DNA of 64,000 bases from an uncultured Lachnospiraceae bacterium (GTDB lineage: Bacteria > Bacillota > Clostridia > Lachnospirales > Lachnospiraceae): contig CAJTPS010000006.1 of the NCBI GenBank assembly GCA_910578555.1, positions 1 through 64,000 of the forward strand. The letters run 5' to 3'. The notes under the pieces were generated by a model. It was not told the origin of the DNA and searched no databases. It worked only from the letters and a program-made list of their open reading frames with translations. The translations under genes were made by a program, and so were the position numbers. Positions 53,170 through 62,498 of this stretch are shown here, in pieces (position 1 is the first letter of the stretch; every line of letters starts with the position of its first letter).

Positions 53170-54728
53170 AAGAAACGGCTTTTTTACAGAAAACAGCTTT
53201 TGTGATAGGGGTGGTGTTTGCCTGTCTGATTGTGATACAGCATCGGTATGTTTTTATGTGTTATGACGATTATGGATATGCAAGTCTCACATATGGCTGG
53301 ACGGAAAATACGGCAGGAATGGACTATAATTTTAAGAGCGTTCTGCACTTCTTGCGGTGGCATTATTTGAACCATGGCGGCCGTATTCTCTATTTTTTCT
53401 TCGAGATTATCATGTTTAAGACCGGCGGGACGGCGCTTATACAGATCGTACAGGCGGTTATCATCATAATGATCAGTATTCTTTCCGGTAAAATTGTTGC
53501 GGCATCGATCAAGTGCGAGGAATGGCAGAGTGTTTCGCTATGTCTGGTTATGTATGGGACTTTATGTCTGCGCTCTGTGCGGGACAGTGTTTATTGGTAT
53601 ACAGCCAGCGTTATATATGTCTGGCCGCTGCTGCCAATGTTAGGGTGCATATGGCTGACGATATTGATGCGGAGAAAAGAAACGCTCTTAAGGAGATGTC
53701 TTGCAGTATTTCTGGCTTTTATGGCGGCATTTTCACAGGAGCAGACGTCTGTGCTGATGATTGTACTGATTACCATGCTCATATTGTCTGTATGCCTGGA
53801 ACAGAGAGAGAAGAATGAGAAAATACATATTCCGGGTTATTTGATCTTCATGGAGATCAGTGCCGCCATGGGAGGTGCAATTACGATCCTGGCACCGGGC
53901 AATTTTGTCCGTGCTGAAACATGTGATGATTATTACAGTAAGAATTTTTTGATCAGATCGGTAGAAAATGCGGGAAAGATCGTGAACTGCAATATAGGAT
54001 ACTGGAACTGGGTATTTGTGCTGATTATGACGATTATCTTTGGAACAGCGGCTGCGATTTATTTCAAGAGCAGAAAGATAGCTGTACTTATGTGTGTATT
54101 TGCAGGGTATTATGTTCTGGAACGCCTTCTGCCCTGGCGGATGCAGACATCCGTACTCCTGTTTGGCGTGGCGGTGCGGTTTGTGTGGGCATTGTGCTTC
54201 TTCGGTATTCTTTGCGTGTATTATTATAAGCGGAAAAATTATGTTCTCTTATCGCTGCTGATTGCGGGAATCTGTTCACAGGGTGCAATGATCGTCTCAC
54301 CGTCAATCCTTACGCGCTGCCATACAGTGATGGAGTTCGCGTTACATCTCATGTTGGCGGGGTGTATCATCAGTATCGGTAACGAGGTTCTTATCGGGCA
54401 GGATAAACGTAAAATGAAGGGATATTTTATCTGTGTCGGACTCCTCTGCCTGTATGCTTTCTGTAATTTCTGCAGTATTATAAGCGGCTATAAACGGAAT
54501 GATGAAATGAATCAGATAAATCATAAACGGCTGACGGAGGCGGCGCAGGGACTGCGTGAAGGACAGAATATAGAGGAAATTGAATTATATAAGCTGTATG
54601 ATGACAGATATGCGACGAATATGCCGTATCAGGAAGGATTTGAATATAGTGAATGGTGGATGAAGAATTATTATGAACTGCCGGCAGAGGTACGGTTTGT
54701 GTGGCGGGAGAGGAGGGGTATAGATTAA
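53160..54728 (+). CDS. DUF6056-like polytopic membrane protein
   Basis: ATG 53160 lies inside the end of the GT2 gene and follows GGGTGAAGAG; an upstream ATG at 53085 would overlap far more. The 522-residue protein has about ten hydrophobic helices and, after the first, CYDDYGYASLTYG with adjacent Asp residues, then GRILYFFFEI. This resembles DUF6056, whose members look like GT-C or O-antigen-type membrane glycosyltransferases. A soluble tail ends the protein. Coupled translation with the GT2 gene suggests they act together on one lipid-linked glycan. Confidence 0.72.
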   Translation: MQVKETAFLQKTAFVIGVVFACLIVIQHRYVFMCYDDYGYASLTYGWTENTAGMDYNFKSVLHFLRWHYLNHGGRILYFFFEIIMFKTGGTALIQIVQAVIIIMISILSGKIVAASIKCEEWQSVSLCLVMYGTLCLRSVRDSVYWYTASVIYVWPLLPMLGCIWLTILMRRKETLLRRCLAVFLAFMAAFSQEQTSVLMIVLITMLILSVCLEQREKNEKIHIPGYLIFMEISAAMGGAITILAPGNFVRAETCDDYYSKNFLIRSVENAGKIVNCNIGYWNWVFVLIMTIIFGTAAAIYFKSRKIAVLMCVFAGYYVLERLLPWRMQTSVLLFGVAVRFVWALCFFGILCVYYYKRKNYVLLSLLIAGICSQGAMIVSPSILTRCHTVMEFALHLMLAGCIISIGNEVLIGQDKRKMKGYFICVGLLCLYAFCNFCSIISGYKRNDEMNQINHKRLTEAAQGLREGQNIEEIELYKLYDDRYATNMPYQEGFEYSEWWMKNYYELPAEVRFVWRERRGID

Positions 54729-54740
54729 AGACAAGTGCAG

Positions 54741-54768
54741 TTGTATAATCAATAAAATATGATATTAT
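54741..54768 (+). promoter_or_regulatory. Promoter of the second ATPase/ExK pair
   Basis: TTGTAT and TATTAT are separated by 16 bases in an AT-rich gap, about 55 bases before the ATPase start. Confidence 0.5.
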
Positions 54769-54823
54769 ATTAAAAGCATTAGTTGATAGCATAAAGTGTT
54801 AGCGGCGGATAAGGAGAGACTCC

Positions 54824-55858
54824 ATGAATTTAAAAAGTATCAGGATTGAAAATTTCACAGTGTTTGACACAATTACAATTAATTTCTGTGATGGAATTAA
54901 TGTGTTTATCGGAGAAAACGCTACCGGAAAAACTCATTTACTGAAAATACTATATTCCGCATGCAGATCGAATCGCGCTGACACTGATTTTGGACAGAAG
55001 ATTGTGCGCACAATGCTTCCGGATGATTTTCGAATTGCAAGGCTTGTAAACAGAAGAAAGGGAAATCACAACGCAAAAATAAAGGTATGGGCGACGAATG
55101 GAAATGACAAGGCGGAAGCGCAACTCAGTGTAACATTTGATAAAAAGACGAAAAAGAATCTGGCAAATGTAACGGGAGAAGAAAAGTGGGAAAAAACATT
55201 TAAAGAAAACTCGAGCATTTTTATTCCAGCAAAAGAAATTTTGTCTCATAGTTATAAATTGGCAGCGGCGACCAGTGTGGATAATGTAAGGTTTGACGAT
55301 ACGTACATTGATATCATCAATTCAGCAAAGATAGATATTACCATGGGCAAAAATCCGGACTCCCGAGCAGATATGTTGAGAAGGATAGAGAAAATGACAA
55401 AAGGTGGGATCGTATATGATGCTGCTAAGGATGAGTTTTATCTGAAAAAGGGAAACTCAAAGCAGGAATTTAATCTTGTAGCAGAAGGAATTAAGAAAAT
55501 GGGGCTTTTGTGGCAGTTAGCGAAGAACGGAACTTTGGAAAAAGGATCTGTCTTATTCTGGGATGAACCTGAGGCTAACATCAATCCTGCCTATCTTTCG
55601 ACGATAGCTGAATTATTATTGGAGTTACAGAGAAACGGCGTGCAGATTTTTTTGGCAACCCATAATTATTTTCTTGCAAAATATATAGAAATAAAAAAAG
55701 AGAAGCAGGATCAGATTTCATATTACTCACTCTTTTTCAAAAATGACAAAGAAGGTGTTTGGTGTGAAACCAGTGACCAGTTTACGCTATTGAAGAATAA
55801 CCCTATTACCCGGACGTATTTACAAATCTATAGAGATGAGATAGGAGTGAAGCTGTAA
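54824..55858 (+). CDS. AAA_21-type ABC-like ATPase
   Basis: The 344-residue ATPase starts MNLKSIRIENFTVFD, the opening typical of RecF/SMC-like ATPases. Walker A is GENATGKT at residues 30-37. Walker B is LFWDEPEANINP (Asp247, Glu248), and the switch His is in FLATHNYFLA. The insert between them is short. AAGGAGAGACTCC precedes the ATG. The stop and the next start overlap (TAATG), so the following ExK protein is its obligate partner. The family is found in defence modules, and a NACHT gene follows. The region is more AT-rich than the glycan genes before it. Confidence 0.82.
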   Translation: MNLKSIRIENFTVFDTITINFCDGINVFIGENATGKTHLLKILYSACRSNRADTDFGQKIVRTMLPDDFRIARLVNRRKGNHNAKIKVWATNGNDKAEAQLSVTFDKKTKKNLANVTGEEKWEKTFKENSSIFIPAKEILSHSYKLAAATSVDNVRFDDTYIDIINSAKIDITMGKNPDSRADMLRRIEKMTKGGIVYDAAKDEFYLKKGNSKQEFNLVAEGIKKMGLLWQLAKNGTLEKGSVLFWDEPEANINPAYLSTIAELLLELQRNGVQIFLATHNYFLAKYIEIKKEKQDQISYYSLFFKNDKEGVWCETSDQFTLLKNNPITRTYLQIYRDEIGVKL

Positions 55859-56382
55859 TGAAACAACCTATAAAAGAATCAGGAATGGAGTTTAACGGAC
55901 TGGAAGAAAAACGCTTGTCTTGGATTGAGAAATCTGATATATATGAGCGAGTAGGAGAAGGCATAAAAACAGTTGAATTCATTTATTTGTCGGAAGAAGA
56001 GAACATTCTGCTGGTAGAAGCCAAAACATCGTGCCCTAATGTCGCAAATAAGGATGACAATGAGGAAAAGCAAAAGAAATATGAAGAATATTATTCAGAT
56101 GTGGCTGACAAGTTTATAGATTCCATTAATATGTTTGCAGCGACCGCTTTAGGCAGGAATGGACAGTGTGACAACGTGGGTGAAAAAATTCTGCAGAAAA
56201 GTACATATACAGAGAACGAAATTAAATTTGTACTGATTATAGCAGATGCAGAGGAAAGCTGGCTGGGCGGACCAAGGGCGGAGCTTGAATTAAGGCTGTT
56301 TCGATATAGAAAGATATGGAAAGCGGATGTGATTGTGCTGAATAAGAAAATGGCGGCAGAGCTGGGATTGGTTGCAGGGTGA
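55858..56382 (+). CDS. Putative PD-(D/E)XK-like partner of the ATPase (second pair)
   Basis: The 174-residue product has LLVEAKTSCP with Glu54-x-Lys56 after a hydrophobic strand, the ExK signature of PD-(D/E)XK nucleases. An acidic residue in the preceding EFIYLSEEEN strand could be the first Asp/Glu ligand. Helical segments follow, and a second strand (FVLIIADAEESW) resembles a core strand of such folds. The ATG is one base inside the ATPase stop, so the two are translated together. It shares with the 36050 protein only size, position and motif; sequence identity is low by eye. Function is unproven. Confidence 0.6.
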   Translation: MKQPIKESGMEFNGLEEKRLSWIEKSDIYERVGEGIKTVEFIYLSEEENILLVEAKTSCPNVANKDDNEEKQKKYEEYYSDVADKFIDSINMFAATALGRNGQCDNVGEKILQKSTYTENEIKFVLIIADAEESWLGGPRAELELRLFRYRKIWKADVIVLNKKMAAELGLVAG

Positions 56383-56611
56383 AGAGAGCGGCTGTAGTTG
56401 TTAGGTAGAGGGTAGGGTTTTGTAATACAAGGAACGTTTTTACGTAAAGAAATATACTATAAAAGTAATAATAAACGTAAAAATATGCAGTTTGAAAATT
56501 ATTAGTTCAAGGAAGTTAAATATGAAGGAGGTTGGACATGGTTATTAGCAAATTTGTTTAAGGACATACAGGAAGAAATATTAATAGAAAAACGGAAGAG
56601 AGGAAAATGAA
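56383..56611. other. AT-rich leader region of the NACHT gene
   Basis: TTTTTACGT (56437-56445) and ACGTAAAAA (56475-56483) form a 9-bp inverted repeat flanking TATACTATAAA, so the arms bracket a possible -10 box. A strong AAGGAGG at 56523 precedes ATGGTTATTAGC, which reads only seven codons before TAA. No other gene was found in these 229 bases. Confidence 0.45.
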
Positions 56612-59170
56612 ATGGAACCAGTAGCAGAGAGTATTTTATGCAGTATTGTGGCGACAATTATTTATGATATAGGAAAGTGCTGTCTTGGAAAGATTGAGTC
56701 CTCAAAAAATAAGTTTAATAAAAAGAGTGTAGAGGAATATGTTTCAGATCACTTGTATAGTAAATATAATATACTTGTGGATTCAGGGACTTTAGCAGCT
56801 TATTTGAATGAGCCGATGACTAAGGACACAATAAATAATTATGTGATTTATACGGTGACAGGAAAAGTAGAAGGAAAACTTGCAATTAAGGGTTTAATAA
56901 AAAAGAACAAGTCACAAAGTATTGAAGAAGCAGATATCATAAATTTTTTGACGCAGAATCTTTTAAGGCGTTATCAACAAGATGGAGCAGTTTGTATTCC
57001 AGGTAAGGAATTAATTATTGATTTTTTTAATGATATCGTTGAGTTGAGTGGAACTTATATTTTTGAACAGATGACGCAGGAAGAAACGGCTATGGTTTAT
57101 TTTATAAATAAAAAAATGAACATTATGGGAAACGGAGTCTTTACAAAGCTTGATGATATTATAGCCATTCTGAATAAAAGTATTAAGTTAGAATATGTTG
57201 ATTTGGAAACAGATTTTTTGGAAAAGAAAAAACAATATATTAAAACATTGAAGCAGTATCATAAAATGGCGCATATTTATTTGCTGGATAAATTTGAAAT
57301 AAATGAATTTTATGTTCCGCCTTTTTTATCATTTAGAGATAATATGAACAGAAATGTTGAAATTAGGTTTGCAAATCAATCGGGCGTACATGCCGCTGCG
57401 CGGAGGAATAGAATTGGTAATGAAGAGATATTCTCAGATTGGATGCATATATTTGAACGTAATAATATAATATATGTTACAGGCGGTGCTGGATATGGAA
57501 AATCGCTATTTATGAAAAAGTTGATTTGTGAGTATGAAAAGTTAAATATTCTGGATGCGATTGATTATATTGTTATATATGGCGAATTGAAAAATTTTTA
57601 TATAAGTGATCGGGAAGATCCAATATCTGTTATTGATTTTTTGCAAAATAGCATGAGGAAAGAGACCCTAATAGATGAAACGGTACTATCAAAAGAATTG
57701 ATAAATTATTACCTTAAGCGTGGTAGATGCCTTATTTTGTTGGATGCATTAGATGAAGTGGACAAAGCAAAACGGCAAAAATTACATAGCTTGGTGATTA
57801 ATTATTTCAAAAATGAGAATCCTAATAATAAGATATGTATTACATCGAGGGCTAGGGGCTTTTTGCCAGAAAAGGATATTGTGGTGTATGAAATAGAGCC
57901 ATTAGACTCAATTCAAATAAAAAAATATGTAGATAATATCATTAAGCTTGGCAAATTTGATGAGAGTGACCGTGAGGCGTTCTTACAACAAACACAGATT
58001 CTGGTGGAGAAAAGGTTTTTAAGCAGTTTTTTAATTTTATCTTTGCTGATTAATATATATAAAGCTGAACGGGAATTGCCAGAAAATAAATTAGAATTGT
58101 ATCAAAAATGTTTTGAGTATATTTCAAATAGAAGAGAAAAAGAGAAATCGCAAGATAAATATGATTGGTCGCTTATTTCTACATTAATGAAAGATAACAC
58201 ATTTATGGAACTTGCAAATTTGGGTTTGCCCAATAATAGTGATATTAGTAAAGAAGAAATTAAGTCTATTTTAACAGAGATTTATAAAAATAAGTATGTT
58301 TCTGAAAATCAGACAGAACAGGCGATAGAACAGTTTTTGACTTTTTGTTCGGATCGAACAGAACTTTTTGTTCCGTCTTCGGGTGAGGATTGCTTTAAAT
58401 TTTTTCATCGTTCCTTTTTTGAATATTTTTACTCACAATATATTTATACAAGGAAGCATAATGTTGAAGAAATTTGTAATGCATGGCAGAAATTTGATGT
58501 AGATTCTGAGGTTTTTGAATTAACATTGGCTATGTTTAAACAGAAAGATGAAGTTAAATATCAGGAAATCGTAGAATACATAATAGAACGGATAAAAGAT
58601 AAAAACTTTGATCGGGAAAACAGAATAGCAGCATTGAATATTTTGATCTTGTGTATGCAGGTAATTGATGATGAATTATATAAGAAGGAGTTTGTTGATT
58701 TTTTAGTAGAAAAGAAAGGATTTTGTACAAAAAATATTAAGAGTATTTATAATCAAAGACTTATTGTAGATGTTATATCTTCTAAAGAAGAGTTTCGTTC
58801 GGCAATCGTTGAACATTACGAAGACAGAATTAAATTTGAGGCTGTCAGTGCGTTTGTAAAAATTTTTCCAGAGATAGAACAATACATGAAGCATCGAAGC
58901 GATAATGATGAAATCAAGAATGAGTTTAATGGGATAGGGTTTGCGTATTACCGTCATTTTGTCCATAATTTTTATAACAAAATTTATACTTTAGAGAATT
59001 CTCTTCAACAATTCTTTGAAAAACTTTCATTAAATGAAATAGAAGAATTATGTACTAAGAGTGGAATTTCAAGAAAAGAAAGCAATAAGATACAATCTAG
59101 ATTCAAAAAATACTTGGCCTTAGATTCAAAATTGAGAAAACAGATAGTTAAAGTGATGTTTGCAATTTAA
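56612..59170 (+). CDS. NACHT-domain NTPase (STAND family)
   Basis: The 852-residue protein has a NACHT core: Walker A GGAGYGKSL at residues 291-298, Walker B LILLDALDEV (Asp378, with Asp381 and Glu382), and a sensor-like ITSRARGF. The N-terminal 280 residues are helical and unrecognised, possibly the effector. The C-terminal 350 residues are alpha-helical, probably the sensor. GAGGAAAATGAA precedes the ATG. The DNA is extremely AT-rich compared with the glycan genes, with many AAA/TTT codons, which indicates recent acquisition. Bacterial NACHT proteins often act as phage-triggered abortive infection switches; that role is by family analogy. It follows the ATPase/ExK pair, and a terminator closes the cassette. 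Confidence 0.85.
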   Translation: MEPVAESILCSIVATIIYDIGKCCLGKIESSKNKFNKKSVEEYVSDHLYSKYNILVDSGTLAAYLNEPMTKDTINNYVIYTVTGKVEGKLAIKGLIKKNKSQSIEEADIINFLTQNLLRRYQQDGAVCIPGKELIIDFFNDIVELSGTYIFEQMTQEETAMVYFINKKMNIMGNGVFTKLDDIIAILNKSIKLEYVDLETDFLEKKKQYIKTLKQYHKMAHIYLLDKFEINEFYVPPFLSFRDNMNRNVEIRFANQSGVHAAARRNRIGNEEIFSDWMHIFERNNIIYVTGGAGYGKSLFMKKLICEYEKLNILDAIDYIVIYGELKNFYISDREDPISVIDFLQNSMRKETLIDETVLSKELINYYLKRGRCLILLDALDEVDKAKRQKLHSLVINYFKNENPNNKICITSRARGFLPEKDIVVYEIEPLDSIQIKKYVDNIIKLGKFDESDREAFLQQTQILVEKRFLSSFLILSLLINIYKAERELPENKLELYQKCFEYISNRREKEKSQDKYDWSLISTLMKDNTFMELANLGLPNNSDISKEEIKSILTEIYKNKYVSENQTEQAIEQFLTFCSDRTELFVPSSGEDCFKFFHRSFFEYFYSQYIYTRKHNVEEICNAWQKFDVDSEVFELTLAMFKQKDEVKYQEIVEYIIERIKDKNFDRENRIAALNILILCMQVIDDELYKKEFVDFLVEKKGFCTKNIKSIYNQRLIVDVISSKEEFRSAIVEHYEDRIKFEAVSAFVKIFPEIEQYMKHRSDNDEIKNEFNGIGFAYYRHFVHNFYNKIYTLENSLQQFFEKLSLNEIEELCTKSGISRKESNKIQSRFKKYLALDSKLRKQIVKVMFAI

Positions 59171-59245
59171 GAGAAATTTGCTTATTAAGCGAAACGCTGA
59201 AGTGAAAAGTTTATTTCCACTTTGAAAACAGCGATTGTAAAAAGT

Positions 59246-59288
59246 AGCATTTACTCTTGCAAGAAAAGGGTAAATGCTGTTTTTTTTC
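59246..59288 (+). terminator. Rho-independent terminator after the NACHT gene
   Basis: AGCATTTACTCTT and AAGGGTAAATGCT form a 13-bp stem with one wobble pair, followed by eight Ts. Confidence 0.85.
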
Positions 59289-59356
59289 TTTTATAAAGTT
59301 GGATTTAATGTTACACTTAAACGAAGTATGGAAGTATGGAAAAACAGCCTTTCATA

Positions 59357-59385
59357 TTGTTTTATAAGCTTATTTGTTGTAGAAT
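59357..59385 (+). promoter_or_regulatory. Promoter of the ABC glycan exporter operon
   Basis: TTGTTT and TAGAAT are separated by 17 bases, about 45 bases before the start of the anchored protein gene. Confidence 0.55.
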
Positions 59386-59429
59386 ATGTAAGGTATTGTG
59401 GACAAGTCGACAAATCGGAGTCGGAAGAT

Positions 59430-60068
59430 ATGAACAAGCAGGTTATCAAAATTGCACTGGCATTTGTAATCAGTTGCAGTATAGCTTATCTGATCGGACA
59501 GAAAGTAGTGCTGCCGCTAACGAATAGAGAGGCAGCAGATCAGCAGCAGGAAGTGATAGATTCAGATAGGATGCAGCAACAGAGAGAAGAAGATAGCAGT
59601 ACAGCGACATATGATCTGATTCGGAACTTTGCGGAGCTGTCGCTCACAGGACAGCGTGCCGTGGATGATAATCCCTGGGGCAGCAATCTTACAACCTTTG
59701 AGGATGAAGAGCATGGGACATGTCTGCTGATGACGCCGGGGACTGAAATCTCCGCCCGTTATGTGCTGCAGGGAGAGGAAACGTTACGCTGGAGCAGCAA
59801 CATTCACCCGTGGATGGCTGAAATCAGCGACGGTGCGAATCTGACGATTACCGTGTGCGGTACAGATCAGGAGCAACCTAAAATCACAGAGAGCTTTCTG
59901 GTAACCGCGACAGATTCTTATGAACAGGATAGTATTTCTCTGGCGGAATATACGGGGATGGAGATACAGGTTACGCTCAGTGTGGATAATGGTGATCATG
60001 ACGACTCTTCGGGTGACTGGCTGGTGTTTGACCGTCTGGTGATAGAACCGGTGCAGGATCATAACTGA
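59430..60068 (+). CDS. Membrane-anchored extracellular protein upstream of the ABC exporter
   Basis: The frame runs back into the terminator, but ATG 59430 (after CGGAGTCGGAAG) gives a normal start: MNKQVIKIALAFVISCSIAYLI, one anchoring helix. The 212-residue product then has a Gln/Glu linker and a beta-rich domain (ISARYVLQGEETLRW, LTITVCGTDQ) ending DWLVFDRLVIEP. This resembles a carbohydrate-binding jelly-roll. It lies 140 bases before the Wzm-like permease gene. It may hold or sense the exported glycan outside, but no family was recognised. Confidence 0.65.
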   Translation: MNKQVIKIALAFVISCSIAYLIGQKVVLPLTNREAADQQQEVIDSDRMQQQREEDSSTATYDLIRNFAELSLTGQRAVDDNPWGSNLTTFEDEEHGTCLLMTPGTEISARYVLQGEETLRWSSNIHPWMAEISDGANLTITVCGTDQEQPKITESFLVTATDSYEQDSISLAEYTGMEIQVTLSVDNGDHDDSSGDWLVFDRLVIEPVQDHN

Positions 60069-60210
60069 TTAGGTGCACGGTGATCGGGTATTGAAAGATC
60101 GTTTGTAAGAAAGCAAATGCATTGCGTAGTCTGCGGCAGAGGCGTAACTGTAAGAGCAGGTGGATAATACTGCCTGTGGAAAACTGAAAATACGGTTTTG
60201 GAGATATTCT

Positions 60211-61011
60211 ATGCTTCATATATTAAAAGACACAAAAGATATATGGGAAAAAAAAGAACTGATCATAACATTGGCACAGGCGGATTTTAGGAAGAAATTC
60301 GTCGGTTCTTTTCTGGGTATTTTCTGGATGTTTATTCAGCCGATTATCACGGTTTTGATTTATTTTTTTGTATTTCAGTTAGGATTCCGTTCACAGCCGG
60401 TATCCGAAGTGCCGTATGTATTATGGCTGATTCCGGGTATTGTGCCGTGGTTTTTCTTTAATGAGGCGTGGGGCGGCGCGACGAACTGTCTGTATGAGTA
60501 TCAGCATCTGGTGAAGAAGATGGTTTTCAAGGTGAGTATTCTGCCGATTATTAAGATGGTGTCATCACTGTTTATTCATTTGATCTTTATATGGATCATG
60601 ATCATCGTGTATTTGCTATTCGGGATGCAGCCGTCGTTATGGTGGCTACAGCTGTTTTATTATACATTCTGTACTTTGTTTCTGGTTCTGGGATTATCGT
60701 ATATTACCGCGTCAGCCAATGCTTTTTTTAAAGATATGGGTCAGACGGTGCAGATCTTACTGCAGATCGGAATGTGGCTTGCACCGATTATGTGGTCGGA
60801 AACGATGTTTCCGGAGAAATTTCGTTTTTTGATTAAGCTCAATCCCGTGTACTATCTGGTGGAGGGGTATCGGGATTGCTTTATCACGCACGAGGGTTTC
60901 TGGGAACAACCTGCGTTGACGATCTATTTCTGGTGCATTTCTCTGATTATATTTGCCGTCGGTGCAAGTCTGTTTAAGAAACTGAAGCCTCATTTCGCGG
61001 ATGTTTTGTAG
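60211..61011 (+). CDS. ABC-2 type polysaccharide export permease (Wzm/TagG-like)
   Basis: ATG 60211 follows GGAG at a good distance; an upstream in-frame ATG at 60160 is not supported. The 266-residue protein has six hydrophobic helices in the Wzm/TagG pattern: ADFRKKFVGSFLGIFW at the start and GMWLAPIMW near the fifth, then LNPVYYLVEGYRD. It forms the channel of an ABC exporter for lipid-linked glycan. The ATPase gene begins ten bases downstream. Confidence 0.9.
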   Translation: MLHILKDTKDIWEKKELIITLAQADFRKKFVGSFLGIFWMFIQPIITVLIYFFVFQLGFRSQPVSEVPYVLWLIPGIVPWFFFNEAWGGATNCLYEYQHLVKKMVFKVSILPIIKMVSSLFIHLIFIWIMIIVYLLFGMQPSLWWLQLFYYTFCTLFLVLGLSYITASANAFFKDMGQTVQILLQIGMWLAPIMWSETMFPEKFRFLIKLNPVYYLVEGYRDCFITHEGFWEQPALTIYFWCISLIIFAVGASLFKKLKPHFADVL

Positions 61012-61020
61012 GGAGAGTCT

Positions 61021-62340
61021 ATGAGCGCTATTACCGTTGAAAACTTAACTAAAATATATAAGCTTTATAATGACCCGAAGGATAGATTCAAGGAAGCGGT
61101 CAATCCGTTTAAGAAGGTATATTCCGAGCCGTTCTATGCGCTGCGGGATATCTCTTTTGCAGTAGAAGAAGGAGAGACGGTGGGAATCATCGGGACGAAC
61201 GGTTCCGGTAAATCGACGATCCTGAAGATCATAACGGGAGTGATCAGGCCGACCGAAGGGCGTGTAGAGGTGAATGGCAAGGTGTCTGCGCTCTTAGAAC
61301 TCGGAGCCGGTTTTGATATGGAATATTCCGGCGTAGAGAATATCTTTATGAACGGCGCAGTGCTTGGATTTACCAGAGAACAGATGGAGCAGAAGAAAGA
61401 TGAGATACTTGAATTTGCGGATATCGGTGATTTCGTATACCAGCCGGTGAAGACATACTCCAGCGGTATGCTTGTGCGGCTTGCGTTTGCACTGGCAATC
61501 AATGTGGAGCCGGAGATCCTGATCATAGATGAGGCGCTGGCGGTAGGAGACGCTTTCTTTCAAGCGAAGTGCTTCCATAAATTAGAGGAGATTAAGGCGG
61601 GCGGTACGACGATTCTGTTTGTGTCGCATGATATTGTGTCGGTCAAGAAGCTGTGTTCCCGCGCAGTCTGGATTGAAAAGGGAATCCTGCGGGAAATCGG
61701 GCCTTCCGGAGAGGTATGTGAGAAATATATGAGTGCGCAGATCATCAGAACCAACGAGGAGAATGAGAAGATTCTGGCGCAGATGAAACCGGAGGAGCAT
61801 GATGATGTGCAAAATCGCGGTGAGAAGAATGCGGTAGTGCGTTTTCCAAAATTTGCAACCGATCATGCGGAGGCGATGACGACCACAGGCCGGGCGGAAC
61901 TTTTATCATTTTATATTATGGATGAGGAAGGAAAGCCGGTGAGTCTGCTGGAGACAAGAAAGACGTATAAGTTTGGGATTGTTGCCAATTTTCAAGAAGA
62001 TATCGAGCATGTAATCTTTGGTTTTGAGCTGGAAGATCTGAAGGGGGTCAGGATATTCGGGATCAATAACTTTATGCAGAATAAGAATATAGCCAAGGTA
62101 AAAAAGGGCATGGTGTATGAGGTATCATTTGCATTTGAGTTACCTAGATTTCATAAGGGAGAATATCTTATTACGCCGGCAATATCGGCAGGAACGCAGG
62201 ACAATCATGTGGTGCTTGTGAGAGCGCATAACTGTCAAACCATAGTCATTGACAATGACGGGTATAATCTTGCGATGCTGGAATTGGATGCGGATACGAA
62301 TATTTGTGAGTATGACAGTGAAGACGTTATTGTGGAGTAG
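61021..62340 (+). CDS. ABC polysaccharide export ATPase (Wzt/TagH-like) with C-terminal carbohydrate-binding domain
   Basis: The 439-residue ATPase has Walker A GTNGSGKST, signature YSSGMLVRLAFAL, Walker B ILIIDEALAVGD and switch His in LFVSHDI. After about residue 260 it carries a Wzt_C-like beta-sandwich that in O-antigen exporters binds the non-reducing end of the finished glycan. This explains the length compared with about 260 for a bare ATPase. AGGGAGAG precedes the ATG. Together with the Wzm-like permease it would export the polymer made by the glycosyltransferases upstream. Confidence 0.9.
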   Translation: MSAITVENLTKIYKLYNDPKDRFKEAVNPFKKVYSEPFYALRDISFAVEEGETVGIIGTNGSGKSTILKIITGVIRPTEGRVEVNGKVSALLELGAGFDMEYSGVENIFMNGAVLGFTREQMEQKKDEILEFADIGDFVYQPVKTYSSGMLVRLAFALAINVEPEILIIDEALAVGDAFFQAKCFHKLEEIKAGGTTILFVSHDIVSVKKLCSRAVWIEKGILREIGPSGEVCEKYMSAQIIRTNEENEKILAQMKPEEHDDVQNRGEKNAVVRFPKFATDHAEAMTTTGRAELLSFYIMDEEGKPVSLLETRKTYKFGIVANFQEDIEHVIFGFELEDLKGVRIFGINNFMQNKNIAKVKKGMVYEVSFAFELPRFHKGEYLITPAISAGTQDNHVVLVRAHNCQTIVIDNDGYNLAMLELDADTNICEYDSEDVIVE

Positions 62341-62448
62341 AACGTAAATATTCCGGGTTTGTGATAAAATGCCATACTCAGGATGAAAACGAAAAGTGAT
62401 AAAATCACTCATAACAATTTAAAATGGATTTTGGAAGAATGGTAGTGT

Positions 62449-62477
62449 TTGACATCAGTGAAAAAAACACATAATAT
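62449..62477 (+). promoter_or_regulatory. Promoter of the RloA/AbiLi-like operon
   Basis: TTGACA and TAATAT are separated by exactly 17 bases, about 20 bases before the start codon and partly overlapping the leader. Confidence 0.65.
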
Positions 62478-62498
62478 GATATAAAAGGAGGTGACAGC

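Noticed and set aside
56538..56561. Seven-codon leader peptide ATGGTTATTAGC... before the NACHT gene
   Set aside because: The ribosome binding site is strong, but the frame is too short to support without expression data; kept only as a note in the gap entry.
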